From Aestuariispira ectoiniformans (GTDB lineage: Bacteria > Pseudomonadota > Alphaproteobacteria > UBA8366 > Aestuariispiraceae): 64,000 nt of DNA. The notes below the pieces were generated by a model that was given only the letters and a program-made list of their open reading frames with translations, did no database searches and was not told the origin of the DNA. Positions 1-7,537 of this stretch are shown here, piece by piece. Position 1 is the stretch's first letter; every line of letters starts with the position of its first letter. Location of the stretch: positions 1,705,001 to 1,769,000 of the forward strand of contig NZ_CP062788.1 of assembly GCF_025136295.1 (NCBI RefSeq), read 5' to 3'. Position numbers and translations under genes: made by a program.

Positions 1-1
1 T

Positions 2-916
2 GTCCGGCTTATCCTGTTGCATACATTCTTTGGCACGACCTTTGACGTACCTGCCAGGACAGCCTGGATCTTCTATGGCTATGGCATTCCAGCCGTTGCC
101 TATTATCTTGCTGCCCGCTGGTTCCACCAGGAACGGGACAGCATCACCGTGCATTTCCTGGAAAGTTTTGCTGTCGCCGCCGCTGTGCTGACCGTCAGCC
201 TGGAAATCCGCTATTGGGTGAATGGTGCCCTGATGGTGGAGCGTTATGGTTTGCTGGAACAAAGCCTGCAGTCCGCAAGCTGGCTGGCAAGCGCACTGGG
301 TTTTTACGTCCGCTACAAGCGTATGCCGCGCCCGGTTTCCTATTGGGGCGCACGTATCCTCGGCCTGATGGCGGTCGTCCAGATCGTGGTTCTGCAGCTT
401 GTCTTCAATAACCCGCTGTTCACCGGCGAGGAAATCGGCCATTGGCCTGTCGTGAATATTCTGCTTGTGGCCTATGGCGTGTCGGCGGCCTTCGCAGCCC
501 TGTTTGCATGGCAGGGCTGGAAGGACCGCCGTCCCTGGCTGTTGTGGGGGGCAGGCGGGGCCGCATTGGCGTTGGCCTTCCTCAACCTTACCCTGGAAAT
601 CAGACACTGGTTCCAGGGGGCTGGCATTCGCTTTGGCGTTGTCGAGGATGCGGAACTCTATACCTATTCCGCCGGTTGGCTGGTTTTTGCGGGATTGCTG
701 ATGCTGGCCGGTTTCTGGCGTCACCTTCCGGTGTTGAGAAAGGCCGCTCTGGGGATTGTCCTGCTCACAGTAGTGAAGGTCTTTGTTCTGGATATGGCCG
801 GGCTGACCGGATTGTACCGGGTGGCCTCTTTCATGGGGCTGGGGGCAAGCCTGTTGCTGGTCGGTTTCCTGTATCAGCGGTTTGTCTTGGTTCCTGAGCA
901 GGCAAAAGCAGACTAG
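2..916 (+). CDS. DUF2339 multi-spanning membrane protein, C-terminal part (5' end outside window)
   Basis: The frame is open to the left edge, so only the last 304 residues are present; a TTG at 17 is not a credible start because coding sequence continues upstream of it. The visible part is almost entirely hydrophobic, with about eight predicted membrane segments separated by short charged loops. The closing segment, with LDMAGLTGLYRVASFMGLG near residues 267-285, is the hallmark end of DUF2339 proteins, which are large inner-membrane proteins of unknown function. Family membership is well supported; the role is unknown. The gene faces fdhA and shares a hairpin with it. Confidence 0.85.
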   Translation, partial: VRLILLHTFFGTTFDVPARTAWIFYGYGIPAVAYYLAARWFHQERDSITVHFLESFAVAAAVLTVSLEIRYWVNGALMVERYGLLEQSLQSASWLASALGFYVRYKRMPRPVSYWGARILGLMAVVQIVVLQLVFNNPLFTGEEIGHWPVVNILLVAYGVSAAFAALFAWQGWKDRRPWLLWGAGGAALALAFLNLTLEIRHWFQGAGIRFGVVEDAELYTYSAGWLVFAGLLMLAGFWRHLPVLRKAALGIVLLTVVKVFVLDMAGLTGLYRVASFMGLGASLLLVGFLYQRFVLVPEQAKAD

Positions 917-932
917 GCGACGATAGTGAGGA

Positions 933-960
933 CGCCCCGCCATCGGAAGATGGCGGGGCG
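933..960. terminator. GC-rich hairpin between convergent genes
   Basis: Perfect 12-bp stem (CGCCCCGCCATC, 933-944, and its complement, 949-960) with a GGAA loop. It lies in the 55-bp gap between the DUF2339 gene and the end of fdhA. There is no T-tract on either side, so it is either a weak bidirectional terminator or an mRNA 3'-end stabiliser. Confidence 0.55.
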
Positions 961-971
961 CAGTTCTGCGG

Positions 972-2162
972 CTAGCTTGCCTTTGCCAGATCCCCATGCG
1001 GGTCCAGCACATATTTTGCGGCGGCCCCTCCGTCGAAGGCGTGATACCCCTCGGCTGCATCGTCCAGGGGGATGATCTTTGCATTGACGATTTCTGCAAT
1101 ATTCAGCCGGTCATGCAGAATAGCCTGCATCAATTGACGGTTATATTTGATGACCGGGGTCTGCCCGGTATGGAAGCTTTGTGCCTTCGCCCAGCCAAGG
1201 CCAAAGCGCAGGCTCAGACTGCCCACTTTGGCGGCCTCGTCGACCGCACCCGGATCCTCGGTCACATAAAGTCCCGGGATGCCGATGGAACCGGCGGCGC
1301 GGGTGACTTCCATCATCTGGTTCAGGACGATCGCTGGCTGTTCCCCGCCTTTGTGGCCGCGTGCCTCAAAGCCAACGGCGTCAATGGCGCTGTCCACTTC
1401 CGGATCGCCGGTAACCTCTGCCACCATCTCGCCAAGACGGTCATGTTTGCCAAGGTCGATCGGGACAAAGCCCATCTTTTCCGCATGGGCCAGGCGATCC
1501 GGGTTGAAATCGCCGATCATCACAACGGCAGCCCCCAGGATGCGGGCGGAGGCGGCTGCGGCCAGGCCGACTGGACCGGCGCCCGCCACATAGACGGTGG
1601 AGCCGACACCGACGCCTGCATTGATTGCGCCATGAAAACCGGTGGGCAGGATGTCGGACAGCATGGTCAGGTCCTTGATTTTCGCCATCGCGCGGTCCTT
1701 GTCCGGGAAGCGCAGCAGGTTGAAATCAGCATAGGGGACCATGACATAACGAGCCTGTCCGCCGATCCACCCGCCCATGTCCACATAGCCATAGGCACCC
1801 CCGGCGCGTTCGGGATTCACGGTCAGGCAGACGCCGGTGTCCTGGCTTTTGCATGTACGGCAACGACCGCAGGCGACATTGAAGGGAACGGAAACCAGAT
1901 CGCCGACCTCGAGCATCTCCACATCAGCGCCTTTTTCGATGACCTCGCCAGTGATTTCGTGACCCAGGACGAGGCCTTCCGGTGCGGTGGTCCGCCCGCG
2001 GACCATATGCTGGTCGGAGCCGCAGATATTCGTGCTGACAACTTTTAGAATAACTCCATGCTCGATTTTACGGCCGTCAGGGGCGATGAAAGCGGGATCT
2101 GCGATGTTTTGCACTTCGACATTGTCGGGGCCGAGATAGACTACTCCGCGGTTCTTACTCAT
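972..2162 (-). CDS. fdhA: Glutathione-independent formaldehyde dehydrogenase (zinc alcohol dehydrogenase family)
   Basis: This 396-residue cytoplasmic enzyme oxidises formaldehyde to formate with NAD and needs no glutathione. The catalytic zinc ligands are Cys47 (NICGSDQH) and His68 (LGHEITG). The structural zinc site CGRCRTC continues to Cys112, and the Rossmann motif AGAGPVGLAAA lies near residue 195. Length and the long insertions match the Pseudomonas putida FdhA type rather than the glutathione-dependent FrmA type. The ATG at 2162 is preceded by AAAGGA at good spacing. A cobalamin riboswitch lies about 290 nt upstream on the same strand, with a short ORF overlapping the start, so the gene is probably shut down by B12. 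Related aldehyde dismutases share the fold; formaldehyde is the most likely substrate. Confidence 0.9.
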   Translation of the reverse strand: MSKNRGVVYLGPDNVEVQNIADPAFIAPDGRKIEHGVILKVVSTNICGSDQHMVRGRTTAPEGLVLGHEITGEVIEKGADVEMLEVGDLVSVPFNVACGRCRTCKSQDTGVCLTVNPERAGGAYGYVDMGGWIGGQARYVMVPYADFNLLRFPDKDRAMAKIKDLTMLSDILPTGFHGAINAGVGVGSTVYVAGAGPVGLAAAASARILGAAVVMIGDFNPDRLAHAEKMGFVPIDLGKHDRLGEMVAEVTGDPEVDSAIDAVGFEARGHKGGEQPAIVLNQMMEVTRAAGSIGIPGLYVTEDPGAVDEAAKVGSLSLRFGLGWAKAQSFHTGQTPVIKYNRQLMQAILHDRLNIAEIVNAKIIPLDDAAEGYHAFDGGAAAKYVLDPHGDLAKAS

Positions 2163-2244
2163 TTTTCCATCCTTTATGATTGCTGAATTGCTGTCGGATG
2201 GCCCGGCACCGGGACGTGATACAGTGATACGGGTTTTGGATCAT
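2155..2244 (-). CDS. Candidate 29-residue leader ORF overlapping the fdhA start
   Basis: An ATG at 2244 is preceded by a near-perfect Shine-Dalgarno sequence (AGGGAGGT, 5-nt spacing), stronger than that of fdhA. The reading frame encodes MIQNPYHCITSRC and continues to a TAA inside codons 2-3 of fdhA, in another frame. That layout would let ribosomes finishing the leader re-initiate at fdhA. It lies between the cobalamin riboswitch and fdhA. No homology is recognised. It could be a translated leader or a chance ORF with a good ribosome site. Confidence 0.35.
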   Translation of the reverse strand: MIQNPYHCITSRCRAIRQQFSNHKGWKNE

Positions 2245-2454
2245 ATTTTACCTCCCTGTTCCCGGTGGTTTGAGTGGGGAGAGGCATGCAACCCGGACCG
2301 AGACCCTATGTGTGGGACTGTCAGGTTCGCATCCCTTGATGCACCCCGCTCAAGGCCAACAATTTCCGATTACAGATGGAACAGCTAGACCGGTTTCGTT
2401 GTCATGAACGCAACCATGCCTGCCGATCGCCACCCGCGACCCGGAAAAGGACTG

Positions 2455-2648
2455 AATGCAAGGGCTGGTTTCCGGACTTGAAAGCGGGGGGTCCCCCTGA
2501 CGTAGCGCCTTCTCGGGCAGGCATAGCCCAATGGCGGTTTGCTGCGTAAAACTTTCATACCGTTGCGGGGGCAGCGTCGGCGTCTCACCGACTTCCCAAT
2601 TATCCACCTTGACGACAAGGCAGCACCACAAGCGAGAGCATGGTGTAT
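2455..2648 (-). promoter_or_regulatory. Cobalamin riboswitch upstream of fdhA
   Basis: Read on the minus strand, the conserved adenosylcobalamin aptamer core is plain: AATTGGGAAGTCGGTG, then GCTGCCCCCGCAACGGTA (complement of about 2557-2606). It is followed by a GCCATTGGG element and the B12 box AAGTCCGGAAACCAGCC (complement of about 2464-2480). Boundaries are approximate. The next gene on this strand is fdhA, after a leader of roughly 210 nt that holds a short ORF. Cobalamin riboswitches normally repress the downstream gene when the cofactor is abundant. No terminator hairpin with a T-run is evident, so control is probably at translation or through more distal RNA structure. Confidence 0.93.
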
Positions 2649-2889
2649 TTATTTCAACTATAGGAATGTAGTGTCAGCGACATAATGGGCCGAGTTAGCG
2701 CCCAATGGTGCCGTAGCCGACTAAAGTGGGGGGTATGTTGGAGAAGATGGTCTCCTTTTTAATAAGGGATTGTAAAATAACGGGAATATGTCTGAATGAT
2801 ATCTCTGATTTAGCAGTATCTTCATTAATATAAAGATATCCATATGTCGTTATTTTAGTTCTTGATATTGATCCCTTTTGCTGATAATT

Positions 2890-3105
2890 CCCGTTTTGGC
2901 TCTGGTTCTGTGCAAGCGGTGTTGCTTTGCACAGCTAAGAGGGAATTCGGTGCGTTCATCCCCAAATGGGATGAGCAAGGCCGAAGCTGCCCCCGCAACT
3001 GTGAGCGGTGAGGGATCCATTCATGATGTCACTGGCGGTGATCGCCGGGAAGACGAATGGACCGCGACGACCCGCAAGCCAGGAGACCTGCCAAAGCCGG
3101 AATGT
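2890..3105 (+). promoter_or_regulatory. Cobalamin riboswitch upstream of the betaine:homocysteine methyltransferase
   Basis: The aptamer core reads GAGGGAATTCGGTG, an extended hairpin, then GCTGCCCCCGCAACTGTGAG (2986-3005). The B12 box AAGCCAGGAGACCTGCC (about 3075-3091) matches the consensus. The 5' side begins near the GGTTCTGTGC stem at about 2893. About 185 nt separate the box from the methyltransferase ATG at 3291. The AT-rich stretch 2650-2890 between this element and the divergent fdhA riboswitch must hold both promoters. It also has a weak 5-bp hairpin followed by five Ts at 2740-2760. Confidence 0.95.
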
Positions 3106-3290
3106 CCATGGGCGGGGTGTCCCATCGAAGACTGCGCGCATGTCACGGTGTTTTCACGCCGGCAGTCCTTCCTTGTCCCCGCCTGCAACCAAACGCACGG
3201 GGAAGCGCGTATTGATGAGCACGAAGGCAAAATTGACAGTCGGTCACTTTCGCGTCCCGGCCATTCTGTTGAACGCGAAAGGAAATTTTC

Positions 3291-4355
3291 ATGACAAAAC
3301 CCATTAAACGGTCGCTGGTCGAGAGATTAAAAGACGGCCCGGTGATCTGTGCCGAGGGTTTTCTGTTTGAACTGGAACGCCGCGGCTATCTGACCGCGGG
3401 GGAATTCGTGCCGGAAGTGGCGCTGGATCATCCGGAAGCCTTGACGATCCTGCATCGGGACTTCCAGCGTGCCGGTTCGGATATCGTCGAGGCCTTCACC
3501 TATAACGGCCACCGGGAAAAGATGCGCGTGATCGGCAAGGAGGATTTGCTGGAACCGCTTAACCGCGCCGCCCTTCAGATTGCCCGCGAGGTTGCGGATA
3601 ATGCGCCCGGGGAAGCCAATCTGATGGCGGGCAATATTTCCAATACCAATATCTGGAATCCCGAAGACCCGGATGCACAGCGTGATGTCCACGCGATGTT
3701 CGAGGAAATGGTCGGCTGGGCAGTGGAAGAAGGGGCCGATATGTTGATCGGGGAAACCTTCTATTACGCCGGTGAGGCTGAGGTCGCGCTGGAAGTGATG
3801 CAGAAGACTGGCTTGCCCTGCGTCGTCACCCTGGCGCCGATGGCCGGTAATCGGATGATGGACGACACAGGCATCGTGGAGACCTGTCAGAAGCTGGAAC
3901 AGCTTGGGGCGGATGTGGTCGGCCTGAACTGTTTTCGCGGGCCGGAGACGATGTTGGCCGACCTGAAGAAGATCCGCGAGGCGGTATCCTGCCCGGTGGC
4001 CGGTTTACCCGTTCCTTACCGGACGACCGACGAGGAGCCGACATTCTTCAACCTGTCGGACAATAACGGCTGTCACTGCCCGTCGCCCCATGGTCGGACC
4101 TTCCCGACCGCGTTGGACCCGCTCTATGTGAACCGGTATGAAATCCGTGATTTCGCATGCCGTGCCTTTGAGATGGGGATATCCTATCTGGGCGTTTGCT
4201 GTGGCGCGTCACCCATGCATATCCGCGAGGTTGCCGAAGCCGTCGGTGTGGCGACCGAGGCCAGCCGCTATTCGGAGAATATGGAAAACCACTTCATGTA
4301 TGGCAGCCACGAACGTCTGCCGGGTCATATTCGCGATCTGGGCGATACGGCCTGA
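3291..4355 (+). CDS. bmt: Betaine--homocysteine S-methyltransferase family protein
   Basis: This 354-residue TIM-barrel enzyme of the homocysteine S-methyltransferase family transfers a methyl group, most likely from glycine betaine, to homocysteine to make methionine, independently of B12. Zinc ligands are visible as the Cys of VVGLNCFRGP near residue 211 and the Cys pair of LGVCCGASP near residue 304. The start region RLKDGPVICAEGFLFELERRGYL resembles BHMT more than the methionine synthase barrel. AAAGGAA precedes the ATG. The upstream cobalamin riboswitch suggests use when B12 is scarce, and choline uptake and oxidation genes are encoded elsewhere in the window. A different methyl donor such as S-methylmethionine or dimethylsulfoniopropionate cannot be excluded. 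Confidence 0.85.
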   Translation: MTKPIKRSLVERLKDGPVICAEGFLFELERRGYLTAGEFVPEVALDHPEALTILHRDFQRAGSDIVEAFTYNGHREKMRVIGKEDLLEPLNRAALQIAREVADNAPGEANLMAGNISNTNIWNPEDPDAQRDVHAMFEEMVGWAVEEGADMLIGETFYYAGEAEVALEVMQKTGLPCVVTLAPMAGNRMMDDTGIVETCQKLEQLGADVVGLNCFRGPETMLADLKKIREAVSCPVAGLPVPYRTTDEEPTFFNLSDNNGCHCPSPHGRTFPTALDPLYVNRYEIRDFACRAFEMGISYLGVCCGASPMHIREVAEAVGVATEASRYSENMENHFMYGSHERLPGHIRDLGDTA

Positions 4356-4367
4356 CCTCGGTGATGG

Positions 4368-4396
4368 AAGGGAAGGGGCTACGCCTCTTCCCTTTT
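4368..4396 (+). terminator. Rho-independent terminator after bmt
   Basis: Arms 4368-4379 (AAGGGAAGGGGC) and 4383-4394 pair over 12 bp with one G-U wobble around a 3-nt loop. The 3' arm runs into TTTT, 13 nt past the bmt stop codon. Confidence 0.75.
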
Positions 4397-5718
4397 CAGC
4401 AATCCGGGACATCCTGTTCCAGGATTTCCATGGCAGATTCGGCACGCCGGTTGTTGAGGCCCAGTTGTTGTAGCCGCCTTTTGATGCCGCATCCGGTCTC
4501 CTGCCAACCGGGGAAGGTCTGGTCGGTCCAGAAACGGTTGTCCGGGTTCAGGTAGCCGATCTGGTCCAGGAAGGCGACGCCATAGTAATAGGCATCGCCC
4601 AGGGAATTGTAGAAGGGGAAAAAGCGGAAGCCGCCCTTGTCATCCATGGAGTCATTCAGGCAGTAATCCAGCATCTTTTCGAACTGGATGCAGGCGTAAT
4701 CCATCTGTTCCTGTGTCAGATCATCCCAGACCAGTTTGAGGATTTTCACCACGTCCATGTTGTTGTGGTTGTTCATATGCCCGTCGACCATCCAGCCGAA
4801 GGGATATTCATATTTCTCAATGGCAAAAAGGGTGTCGATCATCTCTTCCAGATATTGAATGGGATGATCGCCATCCTTCATGCGGTATTTGACGGTATGA
4901 TAGGTGAGGCTGAGGTCCGGGGATTTGTAGAGTTCACCGTTAAAGACAAACCATTCTCCCCAGAAGCCGGTTGCCGGGTCCTGCCAATGGTCCAGCAGCT
5001 TGGTCCAGGCCGCCCTATAGGCGTCGGTAATCTCGAAATCCTGCACATAGTCGCGAATATATTTCCGCAAATAGGATTTGTAGACCAGTTGAGAGACCGA
5101 CCCGGTGATGGCCCCGATCTGGTCGCGGTGGTTGATACCGTTCCTGGCAATGTTCGATGTGATCAGCGGTGTCAGATAGGCCGTCATCTTCTCCGGCGTC
5201 GAAATGGGTTCCATAAAATAGAAGGGAACCTTGGCGGCGATCGGATCTCCGTCGTTGTAGAGTGTGTAAACCCCTTCGATCATCGCATCACATTGGGCAT
5301 GAAACTGCGTATAGCCGGACCCGAAGGCGCCGGTCGTCGGGTTCTGCCATGCGATATCCTGGGGCTGGTCATGGTTTTCGAGGCTGGTATACAGCCTGTC
5401 GATCTCGTTATCGAAGTCGGTGAAATAGGCGGTCTCCTCCACATACCATTTGGCTTCGATCCGGATATGGCGTGAGGTGGTCAGGCGGATTTTCTCATCG
5501 ACCGGGCAATGGTCGTTGATATGTTTTTCCTCACGCATGACGGCCGCTCGGGCCTTGCGGTATTCCTTTTCCGCTTTCGGCTGTTTCTTGGGGTATCCCG
5601 GGTCATATTGGGCGAAGGCCTCTGCGATCATGGCCTTGTAGTCGGGAAATCCCTCGACGCCCAAGCGGCCTAATACCTTGTCTTTCGGGCTGTATTTCTT
5701 TGCTACTGTGGCATCCAT
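4396..5718 (-). CDS. Unrecognised 440-residue soluble protein, possible alpha/alpha-toroid fold
   Basis: I do not recognise this family. The protein has no signal peptide or membrane segment and is rich in Trp, Tyr, Phe, Asp and Asn. Motifs such as WQDPATGFWGEWF (near residue 247), WQNPTTGAFGSGY (near 140), DGHMNNHNNMDVV (near 315) and a C-terminal FPGWQETGCG recur about once per helical hairpin. This recalls terpenoid-cyclase or glycosidase-like alpha/alpha toroids, but that is inference from spacing only. The ATG at 5718 is chosen because GGGGAG stands 7 nt upstream; an ATG 11 codons earlier lacks a good site. It converges on bmt and is divergent from the Ada-like gene. Whether it joins the betaine/formaldehyde pathway is unknown. 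Confidence 0.75.
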   Translation of the reverse strand: MDATVAKKYSPKDKVLGRLGVEGFPDYKAMIAEAFAQYDPGYPKKQPKAEKEYRKARAAVMREEKHINDHCPVDEKIRLTTSRHIRIEAKWYVEETAYFTDFDNEIDRLYTSLENHDQPQDIAWQNPTTGAFGSGYTQFHAQCDAMIEGVYTLYNDGDPIAAKVPFYFMEPISTPEKMTAYLTPLITSNIARNGINHRDQIGAITGSVSQLVYKSYLRKYIRDYVQDFEITDAYRAAWTKLLDHWQDPATGFWGEWFVFNGELYKSPDLSLTYHTVKYRMKDGDHPIQYLEEMIDTLFAIEKYEYPFGWMVDGHMNNHNNMDVVKILKLVWDDLTQEQMDYACIQFEKMLDYCLNDSMDDKGGFRFFPFYNSLGDAYYYGVAFLDQIGYLNPDNRFWTDQTFPGWQETGCGIKRRLQQLGLNNRRAESAMEILEQDVPDC

Positions 5719-5855
5719 CGAGACTCTCCCCGCAAACCAGTTTCTCCTCATAGTAGTTTGCTTCCCGCTTTGGCTGTAGACAAGAAGGAAACTGCCCGAT
5801 GCGCAACAATCGGGTGGGTTCTCGCTGTTCGCGGGCGTAGAAAGGGACCATAATC

Positions 5856-6737
5856 ATGACTGTAAGCGGGATGACCGGGATGCAGATGCAAGATACCTAC
5901 GACACGATTGAAATCGCCCTGACCTATCTGTCCGATCACTGGGATGAACAGCCGGAGTTGGGAGAACTGGCGCAATATGTGGGGATGAGCGAGCATCACC
6001 TGCAGCGGGTCTTCACCCGTTGGGTCGGCATCAGCCCCAAAAAGTTTTTGAGCGCCCTTACACTTGATCAGGCGCGCCGCCGTTTGAATGACAGCCTCAG
6101 CGTCCTCCACGCGTCTTTGGACAGCGGTCTGTCAGGACCCGGTCGGCTGCACGACCTGTTCGTGACCTATGAGGCGATGACACCCGGCGAATACAAACGC
6201 CAGGCGGCGGGGCTGACGATCCGCTATGGCTGGCACGCAACGCCTTTCGGGCAGGCACTGCTGATGACGACCGACCGCGGCGTATGCGGCATGTCATTCG
6301 TGGATGACCGGGGTGTGGACGCCTGTTTTGATGATATGGCGGCCCGCTGGCCCAAGGCACGGCTGGTTCAGGATCAGGCCGAAACGGAACGGGCTATCGC
6401 CACCATTTTTGCAAGTCCGGATGACATCAAAAGCGGCAATGTGCCGCCGCTGAGGCTGTTCCTCAAAGGGACCGACTTTCAGGTGAAGGTCTGGGAAGCC
6501 CTGATGGAACTGCCCATGGGGGCTTTGACCACATATGGCGATATCGCCAAACAGGTCGGCATCTCCACAGGCGGTGGGCAGGCGGTGGGCAATGCGGTGG
6601 GGAAGAATCCGATATCCTGGCTTATCCCCTGCCACCGTGTGATCCGCAATACAGGCGAACTGGGCGGCTACCGCTGGGGGCTGCCGCGCAAGATCGCCAT
6701 GATGGGGTGGGAAGCTGCCGCCGCCGAAGGCGACTGA
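5856..6737 (+). CDS. AraC-type HTH / O6-methylguanine-DNA methyltransferase fusion (Ada-like, no N-terminal zinc domain)
   Basis: This 293-residue protein has an AraC-type helix-turn-helix at about residues 15-115. An alkylguanine transferase domain follows at about 125-288, with the catalytic motif PCHRV (Cys259) and the DNA-binding signature YGDIAKQVG. It would remove O6-methyl groups from guanine by suicide transfer to the cysteine. Classical Ada carries an extra N-terminal four-cysteine zinc domain that senses methylphosphotriesters; that domain is absent here. How, or whether, the HTH part is switched is therefore unclear. The start is preceded by AAAGGGA. It may start at the internal Met11 instead. 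Confidence 0.9.
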   Translation: MTVSGMTGMQMQDTYDTIEIALTYLSDHWDEQPELGELAQYVGMSEHHLQRVFTRWVGISPKKFLSALTLDQARRRLNDSLSVLHASLDSGLSGPGRLHDLFVTYEAMTPGEYKRQAAGLTIRYGWHATPFGQALLMTTDRGVCGMSFVDDRGVDACFDDMAARWPKARLVQDQAETERAIATIFASPDDIKSGNVPPLRLFLKGTDFQVKVWEALMELPMGALTTYGDIAKQVGISTGGGQAVGNAVGKNPISWLIPCHRVIRNTGELGGYRWGLPRKIAMMGWEAAAAEGD

Positions 6738-6738
6738 G

Positions 6739-7527
6739 TTACTCGATACCGCCCCAGGCAATGAAATGGGGGTTCAGGAAATCGGCCTGTTTGGCATAGG
6801 AGAACGGCGTTTTCCCGTCGTCGAAGGTCACACGCCCGCCTGCCGCGGCCAGCACCGCATGGCCCGCCGCGACATCCCATTCGCAGGTGGGGCCGAAGCG
6901 GGGATAGAGGTCTGCGCTGCCTTCGGCCACCAGACAGAATTTCAGGCTGGAGCCCGCATTCTTGGTTTCATGCAGGGTGCGCCCCGCCAGGAACTTCTCC
7001 AGGATTTCGGGATCTCCATGGCGGCGGCTGGCGACGATGGTGATGCCTTCCGCAGGTTCCGGACGCACGGTAATGCGCTGTGCGGCCTCTTCACCAACCT
7101 TCTTATGGGCCCCTTCGCCCACAATGCCGGTATAGAGCGTGTCCAGCGCCGGGGCGAGAACCGCCCCCAGAACCGGCTGGCGGTCGACGATCAGGGCGAT
7201 ATTGACAGTGAATTCACCATTGCGGTTCAGGAATTCCTTGGTGCCGTCCACCGGGTCCACCAGCCAGAATGGGGCGTCGCCCACGTCAGGAATATCCCCT
7301 GCGGCCGCTGATTCCTCTGCAACGACAGGCACGCCGGGCAACAGTTTTTCCAGGGCCGGTTTGATGATGGCCTCGGCGGCCATATCGGCCTCGGTCACAG
7401 GGGAGGCGTCTTCCTTGGTGTAGGTCTCGAAATCCGTTGCGTAGATGGCCATGACCGTTTCGCCCGCCTGACGAATGATCTTGGTGATGGACGGCATCAG
7501 GGCCCGGGCGTCGATTTCTGTGATCAT
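6739..7527 (-). CDS. cysQ: 3'(2'),5'-bisphosphate nucleotidase CysQ
   Basis: This 262-residue member of the inositol monophosphatase superfamily hydrolyses 3'-phosphoadenosine 5'-phosphate to AMP, clearing the by-product of sulfate assimilation. The metal-binding signature WLVDPVDGTKEFLNRNGEFT lies near residue 90, the upstream EES motif near 73, and the second aspartate in CEWDVAAGHAVL near 215. Length fits CysQ. It begins 10 nt after the stop of the CoxL-like gene on the same strand, so the two are probably co-transcribed. It ends next to the convergent Ada-like gene. Confidence 0.92.
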   Translation of the reverse strand: MITEIDARALMPSITKIIRQAGETVMAIYATDFETYTKEDASPVTEADMAAEAIIKPALEKLLPGVPVVAEESAAAGDIPDVGDAPFWLVDPVDGTKEFLNRNGEFTVNIALIVDRQPVLGAVLAPALDTLYTGIVGEGAHKKVGEEAAQRITVRPEPAEGITIVASRRHGDPEILEKFLAGRTLHETKNAGSSLKFCLVAEGSADLYPRFGPTCEWDVAAGHAVLAAAGGRVTFDDGKTPFSYAKQADFLNPHFIAWGGIE

Positions 7528-7537
7528 GGAGATGTCC

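Noticed and set aside
996-2048. Long plus-strand ORF of 350 codons
   Set aside because: Antisense shadow of fdhA; the minus strand has clear zinc dehydrogenase motifs.
2350-2631. Minus-strand 93-codon and overlapping 77-codon ORFs
   Set aside because: They read straight through the cobalamin aptamer of the fdhA leader; the RNA motif explains the sequence and the predicted peptides look random.
2878-3294. Plus-strand 138-codon ORF before bmt
   Set aside because: It covers the second cobalamin aptamer, and its codons follow the RNA conserved blocks, not protein-like use.
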